The position numbers and the translations under genes are program-made. Source: Trochalopteron elliotii (Eukaryota; Chordata; Aves; Passeriformes; Leiothrichidae). From it: DNA of 64,000 nt. Below the pieces are notes generated by a model. The model was given only the letters and a program-made list of their open reading frames with translations, ran no database searches and was not told the DNA's origin. Shown piece after piece: positions 1 to 14,782 of the stretch (within the stretch, counting starts at the first letter, position 1; every line of letters starts with the position of its first letter). Where the stretch lies: NCBI GenBank assembly GCA_024734555.1, contig JANPWX010000173.1, positions 1,021,293 through 1,085,292 of the forward strand. Direction: 5' to 3'.

Positions 1-164
1 AATTTTGAAATATGTGCCCATTGCATTTCATAGCCTTGCTGCATGGCAGAGGTTTATCAGCTCTTTCGTCATCCCATTTTGGTGGCAGATTCAAGCTGCC
101 TTGGAAACTTTGGAATTACTTTCCTCCTGGTATGACAGGGCCCAGGGACTCCCTCACTGGGGCA

Positions 165-210
165 CCTGGGGTGAGGACCTGGGGTGAGGACCTTGGGTGA
201 GGACCTGGGG
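165..210. repeat. 13-bp minisatellite, about 3.5 copies
   Basis: The unit cctggggtgagga is repeated in tandem at 165-177 and 178-190. A third copy with one substitution lies at 191-203, and a partial copy at 204-210. It is G-rich on the + strand. Copy number is likely to vary between individuals; no function is implied. Confidence 0.9.
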
Positions 211-807
211 TTCCTCAGAGACCTCGTGGAGGTGGTGGTGGGAGAGGGCAGCTGGTCCCTTTGAGGCTCTCCTGGGAACTCCCACTCGCAAGATGGTCAC
301 TTGCTTATATGGACAATATCCAAAGTTAACTGAGACACTGTGCCTTTTCACAAAGTATGTGTATTCCTGTGCCTGCTTATGTGGGAATGTACAGCATGGA
401 GGTTTCCATCCTTCTGTCTCCGCAGGAGGACTTGGTAACTTGACACCAGACCTCTTACCCAGCCGTCTTTTGTAGGAACTGAATTTCCTTCCCCACAGGG
501 AAGAATTGGAAGGAGACTGTTAGTTTCAATGAATCCAGCATCAGTGCCCCACCAGCCCCCTCTCTGCTGTGTTACTGTGAAAGGAGACAATTTGGCTCCA
601 AATGACTGATGGGATTCTTGAAAAAAATTGAGTCTTATCTCAGGTTATTGAGACTATACCTGAGGTTAGTGTTACTAATTCATAATGACCTTCCATGTGG
701 CCTTTATGGACTGAGATTTCTGTGCATGTTAGTATATACTGAGTAAAAATACTGTGTGAAATGATAAACTGTATTTATAGGCAACAGGGCAAAATCCTAG
801 CTTCTGT

Positions 808-830
808 TAAAAAAAGAAAAAAAAAAAAAG
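808..830. repeat. A-rich tract
   Basis: Two adenine runs separated by a single G make a low-complexity tract of about 22 bases. I see no SINE body or target-site duplication beside it, so I do not read it as a retroposon tail. Confidence 0.8.
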
Positions 831-1603
831 CCAGAAAGAGGGCATTTATACACTTCTAATGAGTTTTGAGCTTGCCAAAATCTCTCAAATTGGTCCAGAG
901 GTTTGGAATGAAGAATTGTCATTTGAAGACGAACAATGTGAGTTCTGCTGCAATTTCAGTAGTAATCCCCAGACCTGTTTTCTTTATGTCATGAAAACTT
1001 TGGAAACATAAACATTGCTGAATTGCCACTGGTACCGAATAATTTGGTTTTTATTGTTGCCTGCACTCTTCTTGTATTCAAGAAAATAATTTAATACTTA
1101 TTAATAAATAGAAGGTAACTAAAGATGACTGTGACTTAGTCTGTTGAAAATTTCTCAGTACCTTTAATTTGTTAGTAAATGAAATATATTTTATTTAAGC
1201 AGAATCATATATACAGTATATTAAGTTTTTTTTCCAGGCAATCTTTACTCAGCACAGAAAGGCCAGATGTATGGGAATTGTAAAAAATCAGGATATGCAT
1301 AAAAACTGTTCAAGTGCATAAAGCAGCCCCATCTGGAAGACATCTAACAGAAATGAAGTTGTACAAAACCATTCCATTGATAATAAAGCTAATTTTTATG
1401 GGTCTGACAAGTATGTAATTATGTTCAGTGGTGCTTTTCAGATTTTATCACAGTCAATAAACCGCAGTGGTAATTTCATTCCCATTTGACATATTTACAT
1501 GGAAACATTTGATTGGAGGAATTAGTAACCCTGAAAGCCTTGATAGATATGTTTTAATGATCTGTGACCTCCGCAGTCCCTCATCTGTTTATTGTTGCAA
1601 CAG

Positions 1604-1687
1604 GCGAGAAGTCGTTCCTCTGTGACCTTTGTGGCTTTGCCGGCGGGACACGTCATGCCCTCACCAAGCATCGGCGGCAGCACACAG
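1604..1687 (+). CDS. ZNF407: Internal coding exon A: one C2H2 zinc finger (ZNF407-like)
   Basis: The exon is 84 nt (28 codons) and encodes exactly one C2H2 finger plus its linker. It begins in phase 1, completing a Gly codon split from the previous exon, and reads EKSFLCDLCGF, then RHALTKHRRQH, then T and the first base of the next Gly. The pattern is C-x2-C-x12-H-x3-H, with helix positions -1/2/3/6 read as T, H, A and K. It is flanked by an AG acceptor (1602-1603) and a GT donor (1688-1689, gtcagt). Because it starts and ends in phase 1, skipping it would remove one finger without shifting the frame. The residues match my memory of a C-terminal finger of ZNF407, a nuclear DNA-binding protein. 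No database was searched; another large multi-finger paralogue is the main alternative. Confidence 0.85.
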
Positions 1688-3470
1688 GTCAGTAAAGCTG
1701 TCTTTACTCTTTACTCTGTATTTTCCCCAGCAAGGGAGTCCCTCTACACTGGGGAGTAACACAAGTCAAATAGCACGTTGCAGCACAAATAATACATCGG
1801 CTCATTGTTTGCTTTGCTTTTCCTCGTTTTTGTGAAACTGTTATGCCCAGGGTCTGCATCAAATCTGTTAGCTGGGAGTTTGAATAATTGCTTTGGGGAG
1901 AGTGGGGGGTATTTCGGGTGGGCGTGGGTTTTTTGGGGTTTATTTCTGAAGGAAGTAAAATTGTGAAGGCTGGCTTTCTTCTTTCAATGAATGCTAGGTC
2001 TACTAATTTTTTTTTCCAAGGCCCAAATAGATTACCTACTGTGAAGATTTTGCAAGAGACTGCTACAATGTCCCTGGGTGAAAATTAGAGAATACATATA
2101 AATTAATCATTTTTTTGGACTGAAGCATAGTTGAAAGCTAGTCTTGTTTCCACTGCCCTTTCGTAATTTTAAGATAGTTTGTAATTAATAGGTGCAACTT
2201 TAAGAGTTACCACATGGCTGGCATGTAAAGCAAGATTTCTCTCCCAGAATTAGTAAAGCTTTCCTACCACATGGTTATAAAATTTTAATATCAGACAAAA
2301 TTAAATTGGTTCTTAGTTTCAGAAGACCAGAAAAAGTGTAAGTATTAAACATTTATTAATACATTCTACCTTAATTGTGTTTTTTAGTAGTTCCTTGTAA
2401 GTGTTTGATTATTTGAATAGATTTTGTTCAAATAGACGTAGAAGTGTTGCTGTTTAAGCCACTGTAGTTTTTTTTTATTTTACTGACGATCATGAGGATA
2501 ATGTAATATCATCAGGAATTGCTGTGTGAGTTAAGTGACCATTGTCTAATGTACAGTGGAAAGAAATGGCTAACAAATGAGAAGCTATAGTTGTTACATC
2601 ATCAATTTTCCATGGATTTTGTAAAGGGATCACAGTGGGAGATTTTATTATGTCCCTGTATAAACTAATCTTCATTCAGGACATATACCATCTAAATGTG
2701 TAATTTCCTGGAGAGCAGCTACTCTCTTTCTTGAGAGCCTGAAGCCATTCTTCCGACCCTGTTTTCAGTTTATTTAAAGCAACCATATTTGGAGGAAATT
2801 CTGATGCTTTCAGAAAGGTGGGATTTTCAGTGCTGGTCAGGCAGTATCTTGAAACAGTTATATATGTATTCAGGGCCAAAATTTGCTTGCAAGTCTGCTT
2901 AGTAATCCTACTTTTTTTTAATAATTTTTTTTTCTAATAACAAAAACCATAATTTTGTGGAAGAATACTGCCACAGTCAGTTCTCACACACTGCAGGAAG
3001 TTTGTATTTTTCAAGTGACCAATAAAAGTAATTTACAAATATAATAAGTTAACTTATTATTGCACTCTGAATGATAACGTGAGCAGTTACAACTACTGGA
3101 ATAGAAGCTATATGCTTCAGTTTTAATAAAGTTGCAGTTTTTCTGGAGCTTTGAAGAATTTTCACATGTTGACCCAAGTTTAACTAATGTGGGCTAAGGT
3201 TTTGATTAATTAATTAATTCTTTAGCAAAAATAAATCATTATTATCAGGAGGATAGGAAATATCATTTGTTTTTCATCGCCCTGCCATGTGACACATTGG
3301 GATCTTGCATGTATCTAGGACTCATAGTCAATGCAGCCACAGAAATGGTAAACAGTTGTTTCAGGATGGGGATGTAGAAGAAATGCACATTCTTGTATTT
3401 ACCTTTCTTGTCTGTACCTATTATGTGAGTGCAGATGTAGTTTCTCAGAAATGTAAGCTCTTACCATCCA

Positions 3471-3484
3471 ATATATATATATAT
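3471..3484. repeat. (AT)7 microsatellite
   Basis: Seven uninterrupted AT dinucleotides form a short, probably polymorphic, simple repeat inside the intron. Confidence 0.85.
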
Positions 3485-5505
3485 GGTATCATTAGGCCAC
3501 CAGCCAAGAGAAAACCTATTTTATTTCCTGATTTGTGTGCAAAATTAGGCTGAAAATATGGTGTACTCCTGGTGAAAAGGCGTCCAGGTTTTTGAAGACA
3601 TTTTTGCCTTTCTTTTGCCAGTGTGGTAGAGGCTTCTTGTGCTATGATCACAGGGATTTACAGGTTATAGATCATGAAGCTTGCATCTAGCAAGCATAAC
3701 TTTATATTTTATGTCAGGACTGGAGGCTCGTTATTACTTTGCTATTAACTTTATACTATATAGGACAGTATCTCAGAGGCAGAGGGATCTATCTTTTTGG
3801 CATTTATCTGCCTCTGTGGCACAAACAATCAGAGATGATTCTTTAGCAGAAAAATTATCTGTACCTTCTATTTGTTTCAAGGAGAATGACACAATCCACC
3901 TTTGCTAGCATTGTTGCACTTACATGGGTTCCATTGTATTTTCATCCAGTGCTCAACTTTACCTCAGTCATTAGCTGCATGCCCTCCTCCTTGTACCTTT
4001 TTTTTTTCCTCTGTCCCCCGTTGGCATAATTTTCCCAAAGCAGAATGCCAAATCAAATTATGATCAGGTTTGAAAGGGATAGGTATCAAAAATAGTTTAA
4101 ATGGCTTAAATAATTCCCTACTGTAATACAGCTGTCTAGGGGGCTGACACAGAACATCCTCCAATCCAAGATTTACTTCTGTCACCTGTCAGAGGCCCAC
4201 AATTCAAGGGCAAATGAACAAATCCTCACATGTAGTTAAGGAGTCTTAACCAACTTAACAAGTCTCCTCTCGTCCCAGCCTCAAGGCCTGAGATGTCCTG
4301 ACGCTCTGGAGAAATGTTCACCTGCTGGTAGAGATTTGACACTAGAGAAGACTGGCTGTAGGAGCAGCCACTTAGGCTTTTGATACTCTTTATTCTGGTA
4401 TTTCTTACTTTGTTCTTCTCTTTTTAGATGAGATTCTTGCTTTGTACCTGGAGAAATGCCTTTATCTTGTGAAAGATGCATTTTCTTTGGAAATATTACT
4501 GGGAGCATGAAGTATAATTTGGTGTGAAAAAAACTGGCAGAATCTGGCCCTTGGTCACTCTTGCAGCAAACTATACAGACAGTTTAGTGAATAGGATGTT
4601 ATCCCTTGAAGAGCTGTTTTTGGTTTTGAATGAAAAGTACAGCAATGTTAAACTGAAAGAAGAAGCGATTAGTTTTAAGACATGAAAAACTTTAGTACTT
4701 AATATATTTGTAAACATAATGCATCTGCATAAAGATTTCCTTGATATAGGCCTTCTCAACTATAAAGCAGGGACAAATAATTTGACCTGTCAAGAGATTC
4801 CTGGTGTTCTAGCAGTTTATATTTTTATTCTCTTTTGAATATGTCATGTCCTTAATGATGATATGGTCCTGTGAGAAATGGACACTTTGAACAGAGAATA
4901 AGCAAAGTCCTTGGCTGATGTTGTCTTGGGAAGGTGTTCCAACGTTATTTTATGACCTGAGTGCACCTTCTTCCAGTCCTATTCTGCAAGAATCTGTCTC
5001 TGGTATTCTGAATGTCTTTCCCTGACAATGTAAATATCCGTGGCTTAAACTTCTATTTTGTGAATTGAAGCAATGGTAGCTTAAGGAGTGGTCCAGAGTT
5101 TGACCAGGATTTTATCACAGTAAAGGAATGCTTACATCTCTGTCTGCCAAATGCTTTACAATAGGCACTTATGGCTGCCTAGGCTGTGATAAACTGTCTT
5201 AAGAAACTTGGACTGCTCGCAATATCAGCTGGTGCTATGTGGTAAATAAGGGATAGTTTGTGGTGCTTCAAGAACATAGATGCCGTAGTTCTGGTGTCTC
5301 AACAAGGCTGGGAAGAAAAGATTTTGTGTTTTGAGGCATCCTGAAGCAAGTTTTTTTGATATGTATTTTGTTCCAGTGAGAAAACCTTCCTGAAGATAAT
5401 TTTTGCTGGATTTAGTGTAGGTTGAATTACACAAAGAATTAAACGATTACCTGAATTTTGTAACAAAAAAGGGTAAATAACCTCTAAATCAGCCACCAAA
5501 AATAA

Positions 5506-5531
5506 ACACACACGCACACACACACACACAA
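5506..5531. repeat. (CA)n microsatellite with one CG interruption
   Basis: About twelve CA dinucleotides with a single interruption (acgca). This alternating purine-pyrimidine tract is a candidate polymorphic marker with some Z-DNA potential. Confidence 0.9.
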
Positions 5532-8500
5532 GAAGCATATAATATCAGATAATTTAAATATTTTGCCTTAATCATGATCAATTAGGAAATTGCATAAGAG
5601 AGAAAAACAGTCAAGGGCAATTATTTCTGGCATGAAATGGAAACAATTCCTTATTTTAAAATGTCTTTTCTTTATGTTCTTGCTCTTATTGTTCTGCTCA
5701 CCTCCTTTGTTTGCCCATTGTTCTACATGTTTCCTAGTAAACTTCCATTTTGTGCTGTAGTAGCTGTCTCAGTCCAACACTGTTGATCAGTCACAGCCTG
5801 TGTTCTCTTGCATGAAATCTCTTTTTTAATGTTGGTTAGTACTCCTGCAAATTGCAAAAACCTCATCCTCATCTTCTACATGTTGACAGTCTGCATTTGC
5901 TTCCCATGTGTTGCTTGTGGTGGGATCTTCCCAGGGATGATAGAAGTACATCACAGTAGTAAGCTGTTAGTGGGTAAGTGCACTTACTGTGCACTTCTGT
6001 GGCAGTCACCATGAACCTATGGAACTGCTTAAGGAGATCATGTCTTTGTTCAAATATTTTCATGCATTTTTGAAGGTGGTAGCTTATATCGTACGGAGCA
6101 CTGTTTGTATGATTGCTTCTGCTCCCTCATTTCAATCTGGCACTTCTCAAGACATTTATAGGTCAATGTAATAAAGAAAGAAAATTTAATAATATATGTG
6201 TTTTTATCCAGATGAGTGACTCACTTTGTGTTTCTATTTCTCATGTGAACTGCTCTTTGACTTTAATGTGTAGTTACATTACTCGGCATTGAATTTAATG
6301 TATAATGTAGCCTCTTCCCTTCAACTTCCCCACCACAGCTTAAAAAAATTATAATGTTGAATACCACAGGAAATGTAGCACAGTAAGAAGACTTATTGCT
6401 CTTTACAGCAAGAGAGGAGATGAAATTTGAAGGGCATCTTTGTTGTTTTCCCTTTTCTATTTACACCAATGTTTGCAGCGGATTGGCAAATGGATTACAG
6501 CAAACCTTTGACCAGCAAAGACACCAAAAACCTGGATTTTTAAAACTGTCTCCATACCTAAGAGAAATTGTTTAGTAGGAAGAGAAAAAGAAAAAATGTC
6601 AGTTACTGGTTAGCAGCAGCTTTAATAACTTTTTTTATGTACTAGTGCTCCCTATGAACTGGCCCTTCTGTCATTTTTTATCCCAATTTTTGATTTTCGG
6701 AGCTCAAATTTTCCATGTCATTTAATTTAACCACAGATGCACTTCAGAAGTTGGTTGCAATATTGTCAAAAATGCAAAGCCATTTCATTTGTAATCCTGT
6801 GGTCAGGAAATGTAGCTTTTTGAAAGTGCTTGTCTTAAAAACAAAGCAAACCCCCATAAAATGGGTCCTTCGTCTTGGAATGTGTGTCCTTCTTTTTGGT
6901 CCCCCCCCAGAGCTTGTTGACCATTGAATCATTTTGGGGCACCTATCCCTTTTTTCATGGAGCTTGTTTTTGATAAAGGTAGAGATGGTGAGAGACAGAC
7001 AAGTCTTCTGTAATAGTAGTGGGAGGGTGTGATTTCATGTTTTTACCTTTATTGGTCTTTAAATATGTAGGTTTTGTCTTTCTGGTTATGGATACACTAT
7101 TTTAAAGTTATTACATGCTGTTGTTTAAAAAAATACTGTCAATACTATTTTTATTTTTGTAATTACAATTTTGTATGAATTAGAACCTTGACTGGGAGTG
7201 AACAGGAGTCCTCTTGGAATTTTTAATGGCAGTCTGTATTAAAAGAATTATGTTTATTGCCTGAAATGTCTGGGGGCAAGAAGGGTGGAAGGAAAACTGG
7301 GACACAAAGACTGATTAGAAGCATCCTGGCCCATAGATAGGGAAGACAAAAAAAATCTTAAATTGGTAGGTCTGTGGAAAACTTTAATAAATAAACAAAC
7401 AAATAAAAGTACTCCTGCCGCTAATATACTCTTCAATATCACCCAACCCAAAGAAATACTTTGTTGTCTTCTAGGTTTTTTTCAACTGTACTAATTAACC
7501 TGGTTAATTTTCCATAAAAATACTGTTTCTTACGTACAGCTGCTAAGAATTACTGGCTGTGCTAGGCTGTCTTTTTTCCTCCCCATTTAGTTGGCTTTTG
7601 TTGTGTGGTGCTGCTGTGATGTATTTTCTGTCAGGTGAGATTTACACATAGTATACTTGACAGGAGCAGTTAGCCACAAGGATTTCCTAAGGAGAAACTT
7701 CCTGGAGCATTGGGCAAGGATTATCATTTTTCTTTCGGTCACAATGGAATTTGCAAGCCCTCCTGGCTTCAGTGGCCCTCACTCGGCTGTCAGCTCCACT
7801 GGCCCTGCCCTGGCACAGCACCAAACCTTTACATGATCCATTCTCCCCTGAATGGCAAACTAAAAATCTCCTTTCAGTTCAGATCTGCCTTTTTTTACAA
7901 GGGGGAAAGCTGGCAAGGTTCTAGTGCATTTTAAATGAAAGCAGTTAAAATAAGTATGTATGTTATCTAAAATACCCGTGGCTTAACTACTTAGGGTTGA
8001 AAACGTTGGTATCTTCTTTAATGCTAGATGATAAAATAAATCAGAACAGGAAATCTTCAGTTCAAGAACAGGTTACGTTGCTAGGGAGTCTATGGCCTCC
8101 CAGAGAGTTTAATTGAAGCAGCAGCCACTACCATGCAAGCTGCTGGGACAATCAGCTTCTCCAGAGCAGAGTGTCAGGGTCTGACAAGAAAACCCCATTT
8201 GGGGCAGGAAAGACATACTTTCTAGCAGTCTCAATTTGTCCAGCATAGAGGCTTCGGCTTTGTGTCCTGCCCCTTCACCTTTCCTTGTCCCATGAAACAA
8301 TAAATGAAAAACATTGGCTGGTATTCTTTCCCACAGCTGCTAAAAGCAATTATTCCAACTCTTTATGGAGCATTCAGAAGCTGCTCTGTTGTCTTTCCAT
8401 CCCACATTAGGGGCTTTTCAGGCCGTGAGGACCTTGTATGTGTTTTTCCCTTGGGAGGAAAAACTGCAACAATCTCCAAGAATGAAAAATGCGTATTTCT

Positions 8501-9859
8501 CTCTGTTCCCAGAATTCTGGCAAAGTCTATTTCAAAATCTTCAATGTCTCATGCAATAAACACCTTGAAAATTTTGTGTTGGAGGCACAGCCGTTTGGGA
8601 GTGGCCTTTTGCTACTGATTGCAAAAGGCTGCTCTTACTGATAGTCTTATGCTAGTGCTGTGTTTTCTGTCAGTCTGAAAACTTCAAATTGTGCCTGCCA
8701 ATAGGCTTAGGGTTCAGTTTTGAAACTGCCTGTCCTAGACCTCTGAACAGTCTACAAGGTACATGTCTGTCCCTAGAAGTTTTATCCAGACTTCTTAAGT
8801 CGGGGATCTTTATTGCTTATGTAGTTTTTAGATAAATACTTCTGAAGGCTTGCACGCTGCAGTGAAGATCACCTAAGTTAGGAGCTGGCTTTTGTCTTCT
8901 CCGTACAAAGGAAACCTGTTTCCTCCATAAATGGTAACTATATCTGCCCGTAAACCCCACAGAATATTTCTGTGGCAACCAGTTGGAAATATGGGATCCA
9001 GGTGTCTTAGCTAGTCATCACAGTGTGTGTATCAGTCATGAGGTTTTGTCTTAGTGTCTTGTAAAGGGTAGACTCCTCCACTGGAAGAATAACTATTCTT
9101 TTCACATAACAACTTAGACAATAGAGATTTTTTACCTTTCTTCAGTTAGTAGTCCTCTAGAAATTTTCAGTGCAGCTGCATGTTCAGCAGAGATTGAATT
9201 TTAGTCTTCTGAAAATATTGTCCTAGTCTAGGTTTGGTGGTTGGTTTTTTCATTTGTTTTATTTTCATTAACCTTTCAAGTCCTTCTACTGATAATTGGC
9301 CTACTGTTCAGAAAATATTCACAAGGGCAGAAGACTAGCAGGCAAGATAGGGGGAATGGAGCACAGAGTTCTGGTTCGTATTCTCAGTCACAGTTTATTT
9401 ATGTTATTGAAAGGATAACATTAAAAATTTAGTTTGGAGATGAAAACAAAGACACTTTTCACCTGGAGATGTTCCTTTCTGAGCAGGTGCTGAATATAAG
9501 CATCAGTATGATTTTTCACCTTCTGCCTCCCCCAGTGTTGTTTTCGGGGCTGTTCTTGGCCCAGCTTGAAGAGAAGGTGTGTGAGAGGAATGCCTGTCAC
9601 CTGGTTATGGCATTTTCATGAAATAAGACCCAATAACAAGGTTACTCTGTTTCAGTGCTGTTCTTTCTCCTGCTTTTTGCTGCTGTGTAATTCCACATGG
9701 GAAGTCAGTTGGATACTGATGTGTTTCTGTTATATTTTGCAATTAATGCATTGTATTTGGAAATTTATGTTTTATTTGGTTTGCTATATATACCTGGGCT
9801 AAAAGCTGTCTCAAGGGATATGACAGAAGTTTGGGCTTGTCTTCCTTTTCTGTAGATGA

Positions 9860-10012
<153 letters not shown>

Positions 10013-12124
10013 TAATGAGTCATTAACTAAAGCATGATGAGAGAAGGGTTAAGGTGATCAGATGAGGTTCATTTGAAGTCACCAGTAAAAATACATTGCC
10101 ATTAAAACACCATCAGGGCAGCGGTAATTACATATTAAATTAGGAGCTAAATTTAAAAACTTAGTCTTCAGTATTTAGGTATTACTTTATAAAGAAAAAC
10201 AAATGATGGGAAACCTTTTAGTGGTAACACTACAGTGCTAATGTTGAGCGTTTGTTTCACAGCTGCTCCAGTATCTGTTGGAATTCTCTGTGGTGAGGCT
10301 GCTCATCTGCATTGCCTTTTCCAATCAGTTGCAGTTTTGAAATTTTTCTTGGTTGAGCTGCAACCATTTCACCAAGAAAGGAGGAGTTCTCTAAAAGGCT
10401 TAGTAGCCTAAATATTCACTAGACACTTATTAGAACTGGAAGCATCTCGAGCTAGTTACAGTTCTCTAGAGTCTTGTTGTTCTGCTCCAGTTTTCCTTCT
10501 CCTTGTAAGCCAGGGTGTTTGGTTGAGAGTTGACCGTAGGGTTGGTTGCATGGCAAAGCCTCCCTTGTTACACCACTAAAACCCATCCCCGTGTTAGAGC
10601 AGTAGATTAAATTTAGAAGAATCACATGGTTGAACAGTGAAGATTACTTTTGGTGCTTATCATCTGTGTCTTTGGTTCATTATAGACTACTCATTAAGTG
10701 ATCTCATTGCTTCTGAAATGAATCTTTACTCTTAAACACGCTTCTTCTGCATTCTCAAATACTTTCAATACCTTGCAGTGAGGTGGCTAGTCTATGTGTA
10801 GTATAAAGGAATCCACAGAATATTTTATGGGAAATTTGCAAGAGTTGATGTTGAAAAATTTTTTAAAAATCAGCATTATATTTGTTAAATGGCATATGAT
10901 TAGATGTATGTGTTGTGATGCCTGCACACAGAAGGGGAAAGTTAAACATTTTATTATACCAGTGTAGCATTTCTTATTTTCTTTTCATGCTGAACATACA
11001 ACTGTGTGTTCAATGAAGTTTTAACGTAGTTTCCTAAATCAAGACTGTATAATGAAGCCTATCTGCTCTAATAATACCTGTTTTCATGCTAATTATTGCC
11101 TACTGTACAGAAAACTCTTGTACAGAAAGCCTCTGCAGCGGTCACACATTTCCCATACAAAAATGCTTGTTGCATTGTTTTGTTTGTGTGGGGCAAATGT
11201 TCTGTGAACTCTTCTGCACTGAGCACACCATTAAATCATACTCTAGAACTGCAGAGAACTGAATTTGATTCAAATCTTGTGGGGAGTGGGCTAGCTTTCT
11301 ACGCTGCTGCCTTAAGAGTACTCCTGCTTTCTTTATATTTTTCTTTATGTATAGAAGTAGTTTTGTCAGCTACAGTAAGTTATCTAAGAACTAAAGGTGT
11401 TTTCATTTGTCAAAGCAGTTGTGTTAAAAGGTCTGTGTTGGGTGAAGTGAGAGCATATAAGCATTAGTTTCACATGATGTGCTGCACTGAAGGTACAAGT
11501 GCTGCCTTTAATGCCGTGTGTTTGAGGACATGTCATCTTGTGGTCATCCACTTTTATGATCCACTTTGAATCATCCCAATTGGCAGGAATAGTTTTATGA
11601 CAGAGCTAGGTAATGAGAGGTGGGTTTGAGCTCCTTGGCTTGAAGACCCAAGAGACTGGGAGCGGTGTAGATGTGAATCAGTTTGGGGTTTGTCACATAC
11701 ACCCAATGAGTAGATGTGCTTCCCTCACTCAGGAGACAAAATGCATAACCCAGTGCTCTGTCAAGTGAAAAACAGGAGATCATTTTGCTTGGATAAAGAG
11801 TTTTCTGTGTGGGATATAAATTCCAAGAAATATCAATTTTTTTATGAGTATTTTATTATACTGAAGATTATTAGAGAAGATGCAAGCATAACTTATTTTA
11901 TCAGGATTAACAAGAAATATCTGGGCATGCCCTGCTTTTATATTATTGAAAAATAAATGTTTCATGACAATAGAATGTTAGTTTCCATCCTTCACAAGCC
12001 AATTTTGACCTAACCTTTGGAGGCTGATTTCTACAGATACCAGCTGATGAGGCTTTGATTCTGCAGGAAATGTGTTCCAAGCTCAGCTGAAAAACATCTG
12101 GTAGGGATGCAGGAACCAGAGCTA

Positions 12125-12139
12125 TGCTGCTGCTGCTGC
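12125..12139. repeat. (CTG)5 trinucleotide repeat
   Basis: Five CTG/CAG-type units lie in the intron. On the - strand they fall in an open frame as an alanine run, but nothing supports translation. Confidence 0.85.
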
Positions 12140-14782
12140 AAGCTCATAGAGGCAGTGAGGCACTCTGTGTAGCTGCAGTGGAGCCCGTAGAGGGGCTGCT
12201 GTATTTATTAGCTCAGCAGTCCTGCTTGTGCCTGCCAGCTTCCACAGTCCTGGGATATTAGCCAGCCTTGTTGGCAAGTACATGTTTTGTTCTCTATCCA
12301 CCTCTCTCTTCATTTTAAACTACAATTTTAGGAGAATCACATAATGCTTCCTTGTCAAGTCACCCAGTATTTCTCTTTTAAAGGAAAATTATTAGCAACC
12401 CTGTAAATAATATTGTTTGCACCAGTTCAGCAGATGATATGTAGTCTTGCAAGTGTTACCTACAGAAAATGTTAAAATGAAGATTTTAAAATCTGCTGAT
12501 CTAGTGATAAAATTCACCCCCATGTCTAGTGGTTGAGGTCTCATTGTGATGCTGTGAGCTCGGCCCTTGGCCTGTAAGTTCATCCAGACTATTTCATGTG
12601 TTGCTGTTTAGTGTTGCTTGGCAACTGCAGACTCTTTAATGAGCCTTGTACTTTCAGCGAGGTTGAACGTTCCTCTTTTTGTGTTGGGGTATGGAGGAAA
12701 GTATTGTTAGTGCTAATATAAAGTTTCCTTTCATTGATAACTGATCTCTGTTCTATAAAGCAGTTTGAGACACTTGAATTAAAACAGTGGTGAAGTACAA
12801 GATACTTAAATTATTCCCATTCCGCTCATTGGTGCTCAGAGTATTCTTGGAGATCCTTGACTTCAAGCTTTTCAATTCCTCAGCCTGAAATTGTGAATAA
12901 TCATCCTGCAAAAATTCTTGCCAGTCTAGTGAGTGAAAGGCTAGATAACTGTGGCTAGAAGTACAGAAAAAGGGCTGTTAGAACAAACTAATCTGAATTT
13001 AGGAACTGTTATAAACTTTTTAAACTGAAGTGAAATCAGCGGTATGATACTATGGGGAAAAGAGTGATTTTGGCTACATGGAACAGAAAAGGCAATTTAT
13101 TCCCTATATAACACACAGCATGAGACATTCTTTTCTTAACTAGAAAAAGACATGAATGAATGTGGTTTTCTGAAGGGAGTAGTAAACTAACTTAGCATTT
13201 TTAGCTCACAAATTGTAAATTCTCTATAGTATGCATATGCTTATAGTTGTACTTCAGTATTCTTGGGAAAAATATTCCCTTCCATCTCTAGTTTTTGTAC
13301 TGTGACCACTTAATATTTATTTTTGTCTAAATCTTTTGTATTTTGATGACAAAGAAATTAACATCTGCTTTTCGATACAGGAGTATATGACTTCTGGTAA
13401 CAAGTATAGTTTGCAATTATGTTTTCAGTCTAGTTTTAAAAATCCTTTAGAAGGAAGCAAAATATAATATTCATAGACACAAAAATTTACTTGTATGTTT
13501 GGTTATGTGTTTTTCACATTTGTGTTTTCAATTTAGGTTTTCCCAATTTAGATGAAAATATGCACGATTTTCCTTTGCATTTACTTTTGCAAATCACACA
13601 GCATGTCTCTCCATTCTTAAGTCAATGTACTTTGTCATACAAAAATATTCGTTCACCCTTAATTAATGTTTAACCTAATTTTATAATACAGAATTGGTCT
13701 CACAGGGCCCTGCTCCACCATTACTTATGCAATGTTTATTTTATATTTCTCAGTCGTTTAAAAAAGATGTGTTATGTGGCTGAACTTTTCAGATGACACC
13801 ATCCTGGAGTTGCATTGACAGCAATACTGTTTGCATTTGATAATGGGCACAGTAAGCACTGAAGAGCTCTATAACATCCTGAAAGTGAACAGCACCTGTG
13901 ATACAGGTTTCTAAATCTGTTGGTTGTATAGGCTGTGGACAGACTTTCTAAACCTGTAGTATAGTTAGGTACCTGAATTTGATCTGATTGCAGAAGTGAA
14001 AAATTCACCTAAGTCTGATGATGTCAATGAAAGATGCAGATATACAGCATTTTCAGAACTAAACTGGTTTTGTGCATGTGCCTAAGAAAGGGAAATCTCA
14101 TTTATTCATATGTAAGGTTTTAAATTTGACTCCAATTTGTTCTTTCTATAAAACTGTCACAACTTCTCAGGCAATTTATGTTCATGGTATGTGTGAGGGG
14201 GATTTTTCAGTGTAATGGATCTGAGTTACATGGAGAGGGGCATGCAAAAGGCAGAACCCTGCTTTTCTCACATGATCAAATTTGTTGGATTACAGTGCTC
14301 GGGAGAAGCACTGACATAGTTTTGTGATTCAGAAAGGATATTGCTACAACTTTGACCACAAGGGTGTGGGACGGATATTATGTTCATGTGCTTCAGGCCA
14401 TCCCTCTGCTGTGATTAAAGAAAATACTTTTCAGTTCTCTGGGATCCCACTGTATGGTTCATTTTGCACAGAGTACCTGTGGTGGTGAGGGAATGGAGGG
14501 CAATATGCAGGGGTGTTCCTTACCTGTAGATAAGAAGGTGTAGAAGTTGTATAAAACAAACAGCCAGGCCAGCAAAATAGCATGCATTCCTTTCTATAAA
14601 GTATATGACTTGTGAAGGATGTCTTACAAGACTGAGAATAAATAGCATACATTTTTAATATAATTATGTAAGCTAAAATAAATATTTTACATTTATTATG
14701 CATAATAAAATAATTAGACAACATTCTGTAAGGGATTATGGCATCTGAAATTCCAACTGCAGATGGATTCATTGCATATTTT

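Larger units (their letters stand above)
1..1603 (+). other. ZNF407: Intron, 3' part (upstream of exon A)
   Basis: This is the end of an intron of the zinc-finger gene; its start lies outside the window. It is AT-rich and shows no coding exon. It contains a 13-bp minisatellite at 165-210 and an A-rich tract at 808-830. It ends at an AG acceptor (1602-1603) after a modest pyrimidine stretch (cctcatctgtttattgttg). The short open frames at its left end, including those spanning 197-475, have no splice support or recognisable domain. Confidence 0.7.

Noticed and set aside
808..830. A-rich tract considered as a processed-pseudogene tail
   Set aside because: No gene-like body or target-site duplication lies upstream.
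11096..11467. 123-codon open frame on + in the large intron
   Set aside because: Its assigned start is TTG, not ATG. It shows no domain and no splice or promoter context; this length is expected by chance in 26 kb of intron.
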